Shown one piece after another: positions 18,593 through 27,063 of a stretch of DNA of 64,000 nucleotides. The stretch comes from Vibrio navarrensis. Its GTDB lineage: Bacteria; Pseudomonadota; Gammaproteobacteria; Enterobacterales; Vibrionaceae. Where the stretch lies: assembly GCF_015767675.1 (NCBI RefSeq), contig NZ_CP065218.1:744001-808000 (forward strand), written 5' to 3'. Both the position numbers and the translations under genes were made by a program. The notes beneath the pieces are model-generated. The model was not told the origin of the DNA, searched no databases, and saw only the letters and a list, made by a program, of their open reading frames with translations. Position 1 is the stretch's first letter. Every line of letters starts with the position of its first letter.

Positions 18593-19023
18593 CGTTGCAT
18601 CCTCATCGCGGGGTAAAGGGTATGTTGTCCGTCACTCAGTTCCCCCGCCCAGGTCATTGAGTCTGACGTACACACAGGCAGCACTAACTCGCCCACATAG
18701 TGGCCGGGAGAAACTTGCTGCAAAATGTATTTTGGATTGCCCATCTCCATTTCCACCCCCGTCAAGCTCAGTACCAGTTGTTTGGCACTGCTCTGCGGCC
18801 AATCAACGGTGAGCGTGGCCGCGGCAAGCGGTTGCAGCGTGTCAACGCTTAGCGTCATGGACGCTTGCTGCTGCTGACAAAGCTCAGTGGACAATAGGCA
18901 ATAATCGGCGAGATCGACGCTTCTATGCTCAGTAGAGAAATAGCTGGCAACATCTTGGGCAAAATAGCCACCAGCCAGAGCCAGCATCAGTGCGACGAAT
19001 TTGAGAAAGTTGTTCATTGGCAT
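18589..19023 (-). CDS. Membrane-anchored periplasmic protein of the copper operon, function unknown
   Basis: 144 residues with an N-terminal signal anchor (FLKFVALMLALAGGYFAQDV) and a soluble part that includes GVEMEMGNPKYILQQ and two Cys pairs (DYCLLSTELC and LPVC). The MEMGNP segment and overall layout resemble small FixH/YtkA-like periplasmic proteins that accompany oxidase assembly genes, but I cannot name the family securely. It is first in the operon and overlaps the SCO gene by 4 bp, so a part in copper delivery or oxidase assembly is likely by context. Met 1 and Met 3 are both possible starts. Confidence 0.65.
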   Translation of the reverse strand: MPMNNFLKFVALMLALAGGYFAQDVASYFSTEHRSVDLADYCLLSTELCQQQQASMTLSVDTLQPLAAATLTVDWPQSSAKQLVLSLTGVEMEMGNPKYILQQVSPGHYVGELVLPVCTSDSMTWAGELSDGQHTLYPAMRMQR

Positions 19024-19154
19024 TCCGGGAAGATAAACCGTGCTCGCATCCTAACACAAAACCGCTCAAGGCACTGTTTAAGCAGTGAAAATTGTGCGTC
19101 ACTGCCTCCACTTTTCTTGGTCGAAAAGGTGTGTATGAGGCAGAGCAGGAAAGG

Positions 19155-19649
19155 CTATTTTTGATATAGGGTCGAAAGCAGCTCAGGATTAACGCCAAAA
19201 CCCGTTTTATGCTCTTCAATCACCACTTCGCTGCGAGTTTGAATCACTCCCGGCAAGGTGCCTAGTTTACTCGACATAAACTCCTGATAGGCCTTCATAC
19301 TTTTCACTCGCACCTTAATCATGGTGTCGAAGTCACCCGAGAGGGAATAACACTCTTCGATTTCCGGCATATCCGCCACCGCTTTGGCAAATTTGTCGAA
19401 AATAGAAAAACTGGTTTGATCGAGGCGAATATGAATAAACACTTGCACATCCAGCCCTAACTTTTCCGCATTGAGCTCAGCATGGTAGCCTTTGATGTAG
19501 CCCTCTTTTTCTAGGCGTTTAACCCGCTCAGAACAAGGTGAGGTGGTGAGATTGACTATTTTCGCCAGCTCCACCACGGGCAGACGCCCCTTCAGATGCA
19601 GTATCCGCAATATGTGTAAGTCGATGCGATCGAGTTGGTAACCTGGCAT
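19155..19649 (-). CDS. Lrp/AsnC-family transcriptional regulator
   Basis: 164 residues with the classical layout: N-terminal helix-turn-helix (LDRIDLHILRILHLKGRLPVVELAKIVNLTTSPCSERVKRLEKEG) and a C-terminal RAM ligand domain (ECYSLSGDFDTMIKVRVKSM). Proteins of this class sense amino acids or their breakdown products. It lies one small gene from putP/putA, so control of an amino-acid pathway is plausible, but the put genes have their own AraC-type regulator beside them. Two 13-bp direct repeats lie just upstream of the start and may be its own binding sites. Confidence 0.9.
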   Translation of the reverse strand: MPGYQLDRIDLHILRILHLKGRLPVVELAKIVNLTTSPCSERVKRLEKEGYIKGYHAELNAEKLGLDVQVFIHIRLDQTSFSIFDKFAKAVADMPEIEECYSLSGDFDTMIKVRVKSMKAYQEFMSSKLGTLPGVIQTRSEVVIEEHKTGFGVNPELLSTLYQK

Positions 19650-19665
19650 CTTTAAGTCCTTTTTT

Positions 19666-19697
19666 CTTTTTTGTCAGTTTTTCTCTTTTTTGTCAGT
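19666..19697. repeat. Pair of 13-bp direct repeats upstream of the Lrp-type gene
   Basis: CTTTTTTGTCAGT occurs at 19666-19678 and 19685-19697, a 19-bp period (about two helical turns), 17 bp before the regulator start. The spacing suggests a protein binding on one DNA face, possibly autoregulation. Confidence 0.5.
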
Positions 19698-19824
19698 GTA
19701 ATCGCCAAGCGCTTTGATCAGCAACCGTCGGCGCCACGGTTGCACATGCCGATTAAAAACAATCCACGCAAAAAGCCCAAGCGGAGAGGCTCAGGCGAGT
19801 AAGTGACAAAGTATCGGTACGAAT

Positions 19825-20073
19825 TTAAATGTGTTGCACAACGGAGGGCGCTGGGCTCTTCTTCACTGGCGCGACGTTTTTCTGGTTGCAGTAGCGACAA
19901 AAATGCTGCGGCTCCATCTCGTAGTAGTGCTCACCCGAGACGAATTTGGCCATCAATTGAGTAAAGCTCAAGATCCTTCCGGTAAAACTTTCTACTGGCT
20001 GTGACTCACAACGACACATGATAACCTTGTGCGCGGTTGTCTTTTTACAAGCTGAGCAGTAAATTTCCGGCAT
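19825..20073 (-). CDS. Small zinc-ribbon-like protein, function unknown
   Basis: 82 residues with two Cys pairs, YCSACKKTTAHKV at the start and FCRYCNQK in the second half, plus CRC in between, consistent with a small zinc-binding fold. GGAGG lies 7 bp before the ATG, so translation is credible. The C-terminal PVKKSPAPSVVQHI is probably disordered. I do not recognise a function; it is not clearly tied to the neighbouring regulator or putP genes. Confidence 0.6.
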   Translation of the reverse strand: MPEIYCSACKKTTAHKVIMCRCESQPVESFTGRILSFTQLMAKFVSGEHYYEMEPQHFCRYCNQKNVAPVKKSPAPSVVQHI

Positions 20074-20332
20074 GACCTTTCCTCCGATGTCTGACCACTA
20101 GTTAATGAAAGTGACCTATTCTGTGCAAAAATTTCCCACATGAAAAAAGATACTTTTAATTTTTGTGGTACAGATTCAAAATTTATTGTTGATTTTATCG
20201 AAAGTGAGAAGCGTATCGGCAAACTATGTTCGTCAGCTCTCACTTTGTCACGTAGCGAGTATAACGTTCAACGTATTGCTTGTGTTAAGCGCATGACAGA
20301 ATAGCGACAATTTAGTCATTTTCTTTCAACAA

Positions 20333-20364
20333 GAAAAAACCCCGCACAGCGAACTGAGCGGGGT
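20333..20364 (-). terminator. Terminator of the put operon
   Basis: ACCCCGC (20339-20345) pairs with GCGGGGT (20358-20364); the minus-strand transcript continues TTTTTTCTTG. It lies 33 bp beyond the putP stop, with a parS2 site in between. Confidence 0.88.
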
Positions 20365-20370
20365 CTGACT

Positions 20371-20385
20371 ATTTACAATGTAAAT
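20371..20385. promoter_or_regulatory. parS2 centromere site
   Basis: ATTTACAATGTAAAT matches the chromosome-2 parS motif NTTTACANTGTAAAN perfectly. It lies between putP and its terminator, about 25 kb from the origin. ParB2 binding is expected from the motif. Confidence 0.85.
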
Positions 20386-20396
20386 CGAGCGGGGGC

Positions 20397-21890
20397 TTAG
20401 TCTAGCTCAACCAGTTTCTGTTCGAACTGTTTGTGCTGATCAACCACATTCTTCGCAGGGCCGCCGGTCAGTTTGCTGACAATTACAATCGCCGCAGTCG
20501 AAAGAATAATGCCAGGGACAATTTCGTACACATCGAACCAGCCACCAGAAAGCTGTTTCCACACCACGATCGTCACGCCGCCTAAAACAATCCCCGCCAA
20601 CGCGCCATTGCGGTTCATCCCTTGCCAATACAGGCTGAGCACCACCGCAGGGCCAAAGGCCGCACCAAAGCCTGCCCACGCATAGGACACCAGACCCAAT
20701 ACAGAGCTGTCTGGCGTCATCGCCAAGAACAGCGCCACCACCGAAATAACGATCACACCGATTCGGCCAACCATGACGATCTCTTCAGAAGAGGCGTTTG
20801 GCTTGAAGACTTGTTTGTAGAAATCTTCCGCTAAGGCTGAAGAAGAAACCAACAGCTGCGAGTCCGCCGTACTCATGACGGCCGCCAGAATGGCTGCCAG
20901 CAAGATGCCCGCAATCACTGGATGGAACACGGTATTGACCAGCAACATGAAGATTTTCTCGCCATCGGCCAGTTCAGTGCCTGGGTGGCCATTGACCCAC
21001 ACCAAACCCACAAGGCCAACCAGAATCGCGCCGCCCATCGAAAGCGCAGTCCAACCCACAGCGATACGACGTGCCGTGACCAGTTCACGGTTTGAACGTG
21101 TGGCTTTAAAGCGCGCCAGAATGTGTGGCTGACCGAAATAACCTAGGCCCCACGCAACCAGTGAAATAATGGCAATCGCAGAGAGCGGTTCCCCTTTTAC
21201 GTCATGCCAAAGGGTTAACAGCTCAGGGTTGATGTTGTGCATGTCGCTCGCCAACTGGCCAAAACCGCCTTCCATCACCGCCACTGGAACGATCATCAGC
21301 GCCGCAGCCATCAGTAGGCCTTGCACTAAGTCAGTCCACGATACCGCGAGGAAGCCACCAAATAAGGTGTACGATACGACACACACAGTGCCGACAATCA
21401 CCGCGATGCTGTAGTCTAAACCAAATACCGTTTCAAACAGTTTGCCCCCTGCGACCAAGCCAGAGCTGGTGTAGAAGAGGAAGAACAGAAGAATGAAGAA
21501 CGCAGAGATTGTCTGAATCAGTTTTGATTTATCATCAAAACGACGAGATAAGAATTCAGGCAAAGTGAGAGCGTCTGTTTGAATACTGTATGTACGCAGA
21601 CGTTTGGCATTAACCAGCCAGTTCGCCCAAGTACCGACAAGCAGGCCACCCGCGAGCCATAGAGACTCGATACCCGCCGCATATGCATAACCCGGTAAAC
21701 CAAGCAGCAACCAACCACTCATGTCTGACGCACCCGCCGACAGTGCTGCTGGCCACGGCCCAAGGCTGCGCCCTCCCAAGAAATAGTCACTCGAACTAGA
21801 CGTCTTTTTATAAGCGTAAATCCCTATAGCGACCATAAGAATTAAATAGGCAACAAACGTGCCCGTAATAGCAAAGCTATTCTCTATCAT
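20397..21890 (-). CDS. putP: Na+/proline symporter PutP
   Basis: 497-residue sodium:solute symporter with about 13 membrane segments. Family signatures include SSSDYFLGGRSLGPWPAALSAGASDMSGWLLLGLPG at the N-terminus (the PutP sodium and proline site region) and GWFGQPHI-like GLGYFGQPHILARF in the middle. It imports proline with Na+ for use as carbon and nitrogen source or osmolyte. It is the last gene of the leftward putA operon, 71 bp after the detached PutA C-terminal domain gene, and is followed by a clear terminator. Confidence 0.95.
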   Translation of the reverse strand: MIENSFAITGTFVAYLILMVAIGIYAYKKTSSSSDYFLGGRSLGPWPAALSAGASDMSGWLLLGLPGYAYAAGIESLWLAGGLLVGTWANWLVNAKRLRTYSIQTDALTLPEFLSRRFDDKSKLIQTISAFFILLFFLFYTSSGLVAGGKLFETVFGLDYSIAVIVGTVCVVSYTLFGGFLAVSWTDLVQGLLMAAALMIVPVAVMEGGFGQLASDMHNINPELLTLWHDVKGEPLSAIAIISLVAWGLGYFGQPHILARFKATRSNRELVTARRIAVGWTALSMGGAILVGLVGLVWVNGHPGTELADGEKIFMLLVNTVFHPVIAGILLAAILAAVMSTADSQLLVSSSALAEDFYKQVFKPNASSEEIVMVGRIGVIVISVVALFLAMTPDSSVLGLVSYAWAGFGAAFGPAVVLSLYWQGMNRNGALAGIVLGGVTIVVWKQLSGGWFDVYEIVPGIILSTAAIVIVSKLTGGPAKNVVDQHKQFEQKLVELD

Positions 21891-21961
21891 TAGATAGTCC
21901 TCATTAGAATAGTAATCCTTCCCTGTTTCCCCCCAAACGGCTTGGGGGGAGTGGAGAAAGG

Positions 21962-22669
21962 TTAGTGAGTATCGTTCCCCAACTCGAGCAGAGTTGCGTT
22001 ACCACCCACAGCGGTAATATTTATGGTACGCGTGCGCTCGGTAATAAAGCGCAGCGAGAGATGCGGATCGTTTGCTACGTTCAACGTTGCCGGATCCGTT
22101 GCAGACACTAAACCAACGATCGCCCCGTTGCGTTTAGCCAGTTGCAGGTTAAGCTCACGCTCAACCGAAGTATGCCCAACATAACCGACACTGCGTACAT
22201 CACGCTCAATCAACTGCTGAGCAGCATCATAAGCCACCATCTGTACTAGGTTTGATGGAAAAGGCGTTTGTTCAAGGGCACTGCTGAGCAAGCCATTGAA
22301 CGTTTGGTTATCACTGCACACAATCACACTGTTTCCAGCGATCAGCGTACAGGTCACCAGAGCAAACGCGCTATACAGAGCCGCCTCTTGGTCGCTTTGC
22401 TCATTTTCAACGATCACCAGCGCGACGCCACGGCCAGCGGTGTACAACTCGTTGGTTTCTCCGGTTGGCCCAACCAGAAGATGGGCCTCCGCCAAAAGTG
22501 AAGCCGCTTGCTGCAAGTGGTACGACACCACTTTCGCCAGCGTAGAATGCTTCGCTTCCAGCGCGTTTTTAAATGCCAGCAAGTGCTCGCATTTGTAATC
22601 AAAATTGGTCAGATTCCACTGTTCCCACGCTGAGAATGCATCCGCAAAACTTGTTACTTGATGAACCAT
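21962..22669 (-). CDS. Stand-alone PutA C-terminal (ALDH-fold) domain protein
   Basis: 235 residues. It starts with an aldehyde-dehydrogenase-like helical part and contains GPTGETNELYTAGRGVALVIVEN and, near the end, ERTRTINITAVGGNATLLELGND. These correspond to the end of long PutA proteins of enterobacteria (GPTGERN and NTAAAGGNASL motifs), where the C-terminal domain covers the substrate tunnel. The catalytic Cys and Glu of ALDH are absent, so it is not an enzyme by itself. It lies 11 bp after putA, which lacks this domain, so the pair appears to be a split PutA acting as a complex (inference). It may be annotated elsewhere as a pyrroline-5-carboxylate dehydrogenase. Confidence 0.75.
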   Translation of the reverse strand: MVHQVTSFADAFSAWEQWNLTNFDYKCEHLLAFKNALEAKHSTLAKVVSYHLQQAASLLAEAHLLVGPTGETNELYTAGRGVALVIVENEQSDQEAALYSAFALVTCTLIAGNSVIVCSDNQTFNGLLSSALEQTPFPSNLVQMVAYDAAQQLIERDVRSVGYVGHTSVERELNLQLAKRNGAIVGLVSATDPATLNVANDPHLSLRFITERTRTINITAVGGNATLLELGNDTH

Positions 22670-22680
22670 GTTGTGACTCC

Positions 22681-25600
22681 TTATGCGTTCTCAGTTGGTT
22701 TGAATTGGATCTGGGTAAAGCGGTACAAATAGTGTGGGCCACCTGCTTTCGGTCCAGTGCCAGACAGCCCTTGGCCGCCAAACGGTTGTACGCCCACCAC
22801 CGCACCGACTTGGTCACGGTTGATATAGCAGTTACCGACTCGCGCATGTTTCTCTATCCAGCGATAGGTGGTCTCGTTACGGCTGTGTATCCCCATGGTC
22901 AAGCCAAAACCCGTTTGATTGATCTGCTCAACCACTTTCGTCAGCTCAGACGCTTTGAAACGCACGATGTGCAGAATAGGCCCAAACTGCTCTTCTTGTA
23001 GCACGTGGATACCTTCAATTTCAAACGCACTTGGTTCGATAAAATCACCATGCTGGCAGACGTCATCCAGCGTCAGTTGCGCCACTTTCTTCTGCGTGGC
23101 ACTCATCTGTGCCAAGTGCGCACGTAGCTTCTCTTTTGCTTTACTATCGATCACAGGGCCAACATCGGTTTTGTGCAAATACGGCAGACCAACGCTCAGC
23201 TCGTTCATCGCCCCTTGGATCAGAGAAATAACGCGATCAGCGATGTCTTGTTGCACAAACAGCACGCGCAACGCCGAGCAGCGCTGGCCCGCCGAGGCGA
23301 AAGCTGAGCGGATCACATCACGCACCACTTGCTCTGGCAGCGCAGTACTGTCGACGATCATCGCGTTCTGCCCACCCGTCTCTGCGATAAATGGCACGGG
23401 TTTGGCTTCACGCTGTGCTAAGGTCACGTTGATGCGCTGAGCGGTTGCGGTCGAACCGGTAAAGGCGACCCCCGCAATCGCAGGATGAGATGTCAGCGCT
23501 GAGCCGATATCCGCGCCACGACCAGGGATCAATTGAATCACACCGGCAGGGAACCCCGCTTGCTGCATTAACTCCACCGCGCGCGCTGCGATAAGGCTGG
23601 TTTGCTCAGCGGGTTTAGCGACAACGGTATTACCAGCCACCAAGGCGGCGGAAATTTGCCCTAAGAAGATCGCCAGCGGGAAGTTCCACGGACTGATACA
23701 GACGAACACACCCAAGCCTTCACGGCTAGCGATGCGCTTCACACCATCAAAACCTTGCAACTCGAAAGGTTGCAAGTTTTGCGCTTGCTTAGCGTAGTAA
23801 CGACAGAAATCGACCGCTTCACGCACTTCATCGATGCTGTCGTGTAGCGTTTTACCCGCTTCTTGATGGCACAGTGCCACCAGCTCGGCCAGATTGGCTT
23901 CCATGAGATCCGCTAACGAGTCCAAGCAACGTGCTTTCTCCGCCAGAGGAGTGGTTTGCCAACCGGCAGACGCTTGTTGCGCACCCTCAATCGCGGCGGA
24001 AACATGATCAAGTGACGCAAAGGCGATCTTACCAACCTCGATGCGGCGATCATAAGGCGCGGTCACGCTTTCCGCTTGCCCCTCCTTGATCATGCTTTCA
24101 GCCAGAGATTGACCATTGATCACCGGGCCAGCGATCCACTGCTTGGCTAAAAACGACTCAACCTGCGCTTCAAACGGCTTGGCTTCGCTTTCAATATCGA
24201 CGTTCACGCCATACGAGTTCTTACGCTCTGGGAAAATCGCACTCGGCAGTGGGATCTTGGTATTGTTGAGGGTTGCAAAGGAAGTCAGCGCTTCGACTGG
24301 ATGCTTAGTCAGCTCAGAAATTGGGCAGCGCGCGTCAACCAAACGGTGTACAAACGAGCTGTTGGCACCGTTTTCCAGCAAGCGACGAACCAAATAAGGC
24401 AGCAGATCTTTGTGGCTACCGACTGGCGCATAGATGCGCACGGGCTGACGATATTTGTCCATCACATGGTTGTAGAGCGAATCGCCCATGCCATGTAGAC
24501 GTTGGAACTCAAAATCTTTATGTTGCGCCATCACGGCAATCGACGAGACGGTTTGCGCGTTGTGGCTGGCAAATTGAGGGAAGATGTTGCCGCGCACGTT
24601 CTCACTTAAGAGGAAACGAGCACAAGCAAGGTAAGCGACATCGGTCGCTTCTTTACGGGTATAGACTGGATAGTTCTCGTAACCGCGCTGCTGCGACCAT
24701 TTCACTTCGCTATCCCAGTAGGCGCCTTTTACCAAACGCAGCGGGATCAAATCGCCCTGCTCTTTGGCCAGTGCGTTGAGCCACACCAAAACAGGCAGCG
24801 CACGTTTGGAGTACGCCTGAACAACGAGGCCAAACTTACCCCACCCTTTAACCGTTTCGCTGCGGTAGAGTTTGGCAAACAGCTTGAGCGACAGTTCTAG
24901 GCGATCCGCTTCTTCTGCATCAATGGTGATGGCGACATCCAATTCAACCGCACGCTTAAGCAGTTGTTCAAGCGTGGTATACAGCTCGCTCATCACACGC
25001 GCTTCATTGGCCACTTCATAACGCGGGTGCAGTGCAGAAAGTTTGATCGACACCGACGGCGCAGGGCTGGTATTATTGCCATAGCTTTCACGGCCCACCG
25101 ACTCAATCGCCATCAGGTAATCTTTGAAGTATTTATTAGCATCAGCCGTGGTCAGCGCCGCTTCACCCAGCATGTCAAATGAGTAAGTGAAGCCTTTATC
25201 ACGCATTGGGCGACCGTTTTTCTGCGCTTCTTCGATGGTGCGACCACGGACAAATTGGTGGCCCATGATCTTCATCGCCTGATACATCGCTTTGCGGATC
25301 ACTGGCTCAGAAAGCTTGTTGACCAAACGATTCACGGCTTGCGTTGGGCTGCTGGTATCTTCATCCGCGAGACCGATCACTTTGCCCGTCAGCATCAATC
25401 CCCAAGTGGAGGCGTTGACGAACACGGAATCTGAGTTCTTTAGGTGAGATTTCCAATCGGCCACACTGAGTTTATCTTTGATCAATGCATCGGCGGTGGC
25501 CGAGTCCGGAATTCGCATCAGCGCCTCAGCCAGACACATCAACAAGATCCCTTCCTGAGTATCTAAGCTGTACTCCAGCAAAAGGGCATCGATCAATTGG

Positions 25601-25812
25601 ATCGATTTCTTATCAGCGCGAATCGCTTCTATCAGTTGCGTGGTGCTTTTGGCAATCGCCGCTTTTTCTTCCGCTGAAGGGGTCGCCAGTGGCAGGAGTT
25701 GCTGTAGCCATTGAGATTCGTCCACCATATACAATGGGGAGATCAATGACCAAAGCGTATCAAGCGGCTGCTGGACAAACTCCGGTTTCAACACATCTGT
25801 CGCTGTAAACAT
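22681..25812 (-). CDS. putA: Bifunctional proline dehydrogenase / pyrroline-5-carboxylate dehydrogenase PutA
   Basis: 1043 residues, shorter than the 1320 of E. coli PutA because both the N-terminal ribbon-helix-helix and the C-terminal domain are missing. The FAD-dependent proline dehydrogenase half shows SIKLSALHPRYE, LVKGAYWDSEVKWSQ and RLHGMGDSLY; the NAD-dependent dehydrogenase half shows ISPWNFPLAIFLGQ, the Glu motif IAETGGQNAMIVD and the nucleophile Cys in GQRCSALRVLFVQ. It oxidises proline to glutamate at the inner membrane face. Without a DNA-binding domain it cannot repress itself, which fits the separate AraC-type regulator upstream. First gene of the put operon. Confidence 0.95.
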   Translation of the reverse strand: MFTATDVLKPEFVQQPLDTLWSLISPLYMVDESQWLQQLLPLATPSAEEKAAIAKSTTQLIEAIRADKKSIQLIDALLLEYSLDTQEGILLMCLAEALMRIPDSATADALIKDKLSVADWKSHLKNSDSVFVNASTWGLMLTGKVIGLADEDTSSPTQAVNRLVNKLSEPVIRKAMYQAMKIMGHQFVRGRTIEEAQKNGRPMRDKGFTYSFDMLGEAALTTADANKYFKDYLMAIESVGRESYGNNTSPAPSVSIKLSALHPRYEVANEARVMSELYTTLEQLLKRAVELDVAITIDAEEADRLELSLKLFAKLYRSETVKGWGKFGLVVQAYSKRALPVLVWLNALAKEQGDLIPLRLVKGAYWDSEVKWSQQRGYENYPVYTRKEATDVAYLACARFLLSENVRGNIFPQFASHNAQTVSSIAVMAQHKDFEFQRLHGMGDSLYNHVMDKYRQPVRIYAPVGSHKDLLPYLVRRLLENGANSSFVHRLVDARCPISELTKHPVEALTSFATLNNTKIPLPSAIFPERKNSYGVNVDIESEAKPFEAQVESFLAKQWIAGPVINGQSLAESMIKEGQAESVTAPYDRRIEVGKIAFASLDHVSAAIEGAQQASAGWQTTPLAEKARCLDSLADLMEANLAELVALCHQEAGKTLHDSIDEVREAVDFCRYYAKQAQNLQPFELQGFDGVKRIASREGLGVFVCISPWNFPLAIFLGQISAALVAGNTVVAKPAEQTSLIAARAVELMQQAGFPAGVIQLIPGRGADIGSALTSHPAIAGVAFTGSTATAQRINVTLAQREAKPVPFIAETGGQNAMIVDSTALPEQVVRDVIRSAFASAGQRCSALRVLFVQQDIADRVISLIQGAMNELSVGLPYLHKTDVGPVIDSKAKEKLRAHLAQMSATQKKVAQLTLDDVCQHGDFIEPSAFEIEGIHVLQEEQFGPILHIVRFKASELTKVVEQINQTGFGLTMGIHSRNETTYRWIEKHARVGNCYINRDQVGAVVGVQPFGGQGLSGTGPKAGGPHYLYRFTQIQFKPTENA

Positions 25813-25996
25813 GCGTTTTCCTCAATCTCATCCCCGAAAACCGCTCCGGGGCTATACATATGGCAGGCAGTGTATTTTGAGGCTGAGAGGAATACTTGTC
25901 AAAAACTCCGAGCTTTTTGCTAAAAACTCGCTTTTTTAACAAAACAAACACATGATCACACGAAATTAAGCAAAATAAACCAATACATAATGCAAC
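25813..25996 (-). promoter_or_regulatory. putA promoter region
   Basis: This 184-bp gap between the AraC-type regulator gene and putA, both leftward, should hold the putA promoter. TGTGATCATGTGTTTGTT (complement of 25943-25960) has one good CRP half site. A short CCCCGGAGCGGTTTTCGGGG hairpin lies in the putA leader. In V. vulnificus putAP is reported to be activated jointly by CRP and PutR, which fits, but I assign sites only tentatively. Confidence 0.45.
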
Positions 25997-26815
25997 TTAT
26001 TTAACGCTATTTTGCTTTTTGTAGAGAGAAGGAGAAATGCCCTGCAGACGGGTGAAGGAGTGGGTAAAAGTGCTTTGTCCGGAAAACCCGGTGATTTCGG
26101 CAATTTGCCCTAAGCTGAGGGTACCTTTTTCGATCAGTTCTTTGGCCATGTCGATGCGTTTACCCAACACATACTGATGCGGGGTGATGCCCATCTGTTC
26201 TTTGAACAAATTATGGAACTGGCTTTCACCAAGAAAAACGCTCCCCGCCAGTTGCGCGACGCTGATCCTATGGCTCAAATGGCTTTCGATGTAACGATCA
26301 ATCGCGTCGAGATCAAAGCGAGACTCTTTTTTCGGCGTCTCAAACGCTGAGATGTGGCGCTGTAGCAGCGCCATGACCGTATCGTTGCAAGCGCGACTCA
26401 GCAGAAGATCGCCTGGACTGGCCTGCATTTCACGCACTAGCATCTGGATCAATTTTTGGATCTGTCCATCTAGCTGAAAGTAGAGATGAGATTGCTCCAA
26501 CTGATTGATTTTTTGCAGCATCAAAGGATCATCGCCGCTGGGCAGCGGCATATTGAGCACCAAAATATCCGACTGACCAATCACCCCACCGAAAGCATGA
26601 TCAGAGCACGCCGTCACCACACATCCCTGCCCGGGGCCAACTAAGTTACCGCGCCCGCGCACTTCAAATTCCGCCTGCCCTTTGAGGCCAATGACAATTT
26701 GCGTGTACTGATGATCATGGCAATCCATATACGAGGGTAACGTCACCAGCTCTGCGGGTCTGGGCTTACTCTGCTCCGGCGTGATCTTAGATTGCACTTT
26801 CGGTTGTTCGCTCAT
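25997..26815 (-). CDS. putR: AraC-family regulator, probable PutR activator of putAP
   Basis: 272 residues. The N-terminal half is a cupin-like sensing domain (HDHQYTQIVIGLKGQAEFEVRGRG). The C-terminal AraC domain carries two helix-turn-helices: ISVAQLAGSVFLGESQFHNLFKEQMG and LSLGQIAEITGFSGQSTFTHSFTRLQGISPSLYKK. It stands directly upstream of putA in the same direction, and this PutA has no DNA-binding domain, so proline-responsive control of the operon is likely. The symbol rests on this context and on the known V. vulnificus regulator. I start at ATG 26815 (MSEQPKV), as the residues before it look untranslated. Confidence 0.75.
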   Translation of the reverse strand: MSEQPKVQSKITPEQSKPRPAELVTLPSYMDCHDHQYTQIVIGLKGQAEFEVRGRGNLVGPGQGCVVTACSDHAFGGVIGQSDILVLNMPLPSGDDPLMLQKINQLEQSHLYFQLDGQIQKLIQMLVREMQASPGDLLLSRACNDTVMALLQRHISAFETPKKESRFDLDAIDRYIESHLSHRISVAQLAGSVFLGESQFHNLFKEQMGITPHQYVLGKRIDMAKELIEKGTLSLGQIAEITGFSGQSTFTHSFTRLQGISPSLYKKQNSVK

Positions 26816-26914
26816 AATCAAGTTTAGTGAGAAAAGGACCAATAAATCATACCCCAGCGCTGACCGATTGCCTATCCGCACTCATTTGATTGGCGAGGAT
26901 CCATGCGTCGTCTG

Positions 26915-26945
26915 CGATGATCATTGTTCCGGAACGATGATCATG
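26915..26945. repeat. Inverted pair of RctB-type motifs between putR and vqmR
   Basis: ATGATCATTGTTCC (26917-26930) and GGAACGATGATCAT (26931-26944) form a 28-bp palindrome with one mismatched pair. The right arm read on the minus strand, ATGATCATCGTTCC, is nearly identical to origin iterons and identical over its core to TGATCATCGTTCC at 45698-45710. Two overlapping functions are possible: an RctB site far from the origin, or an operator for putR/vqmR. Confidence 0.55.
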
Positions 26946-27012
26946 CTGTACCATCCTACGGTCACTGTACAACCAACCGAGCACTACCGCTTTTGGCCAT
27001 CTCATTGATGAA

Positions 27013-27029
27013 TAGGGGTTTTCCCCCCT
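27013..27029 (+). promoter_or_regulatory. VqmA-binding site of the vqmR promoter
   Basis: AGGGGTTTTCCCCCCTT resembles the G-run/C-run palindrome that VqmA-DPO binds at PvqmR in V. cholerae. It lies at about -45 from a plausible vqmR start, followed by TTGCTT and TAAAGT elements. The left G-run is shorter than in V. cholerae. Confidence 0.7.
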
Positions 27030-27063
27030 TTTGCTTATGTACCATTTCCCCTAAAGTAGCGCT

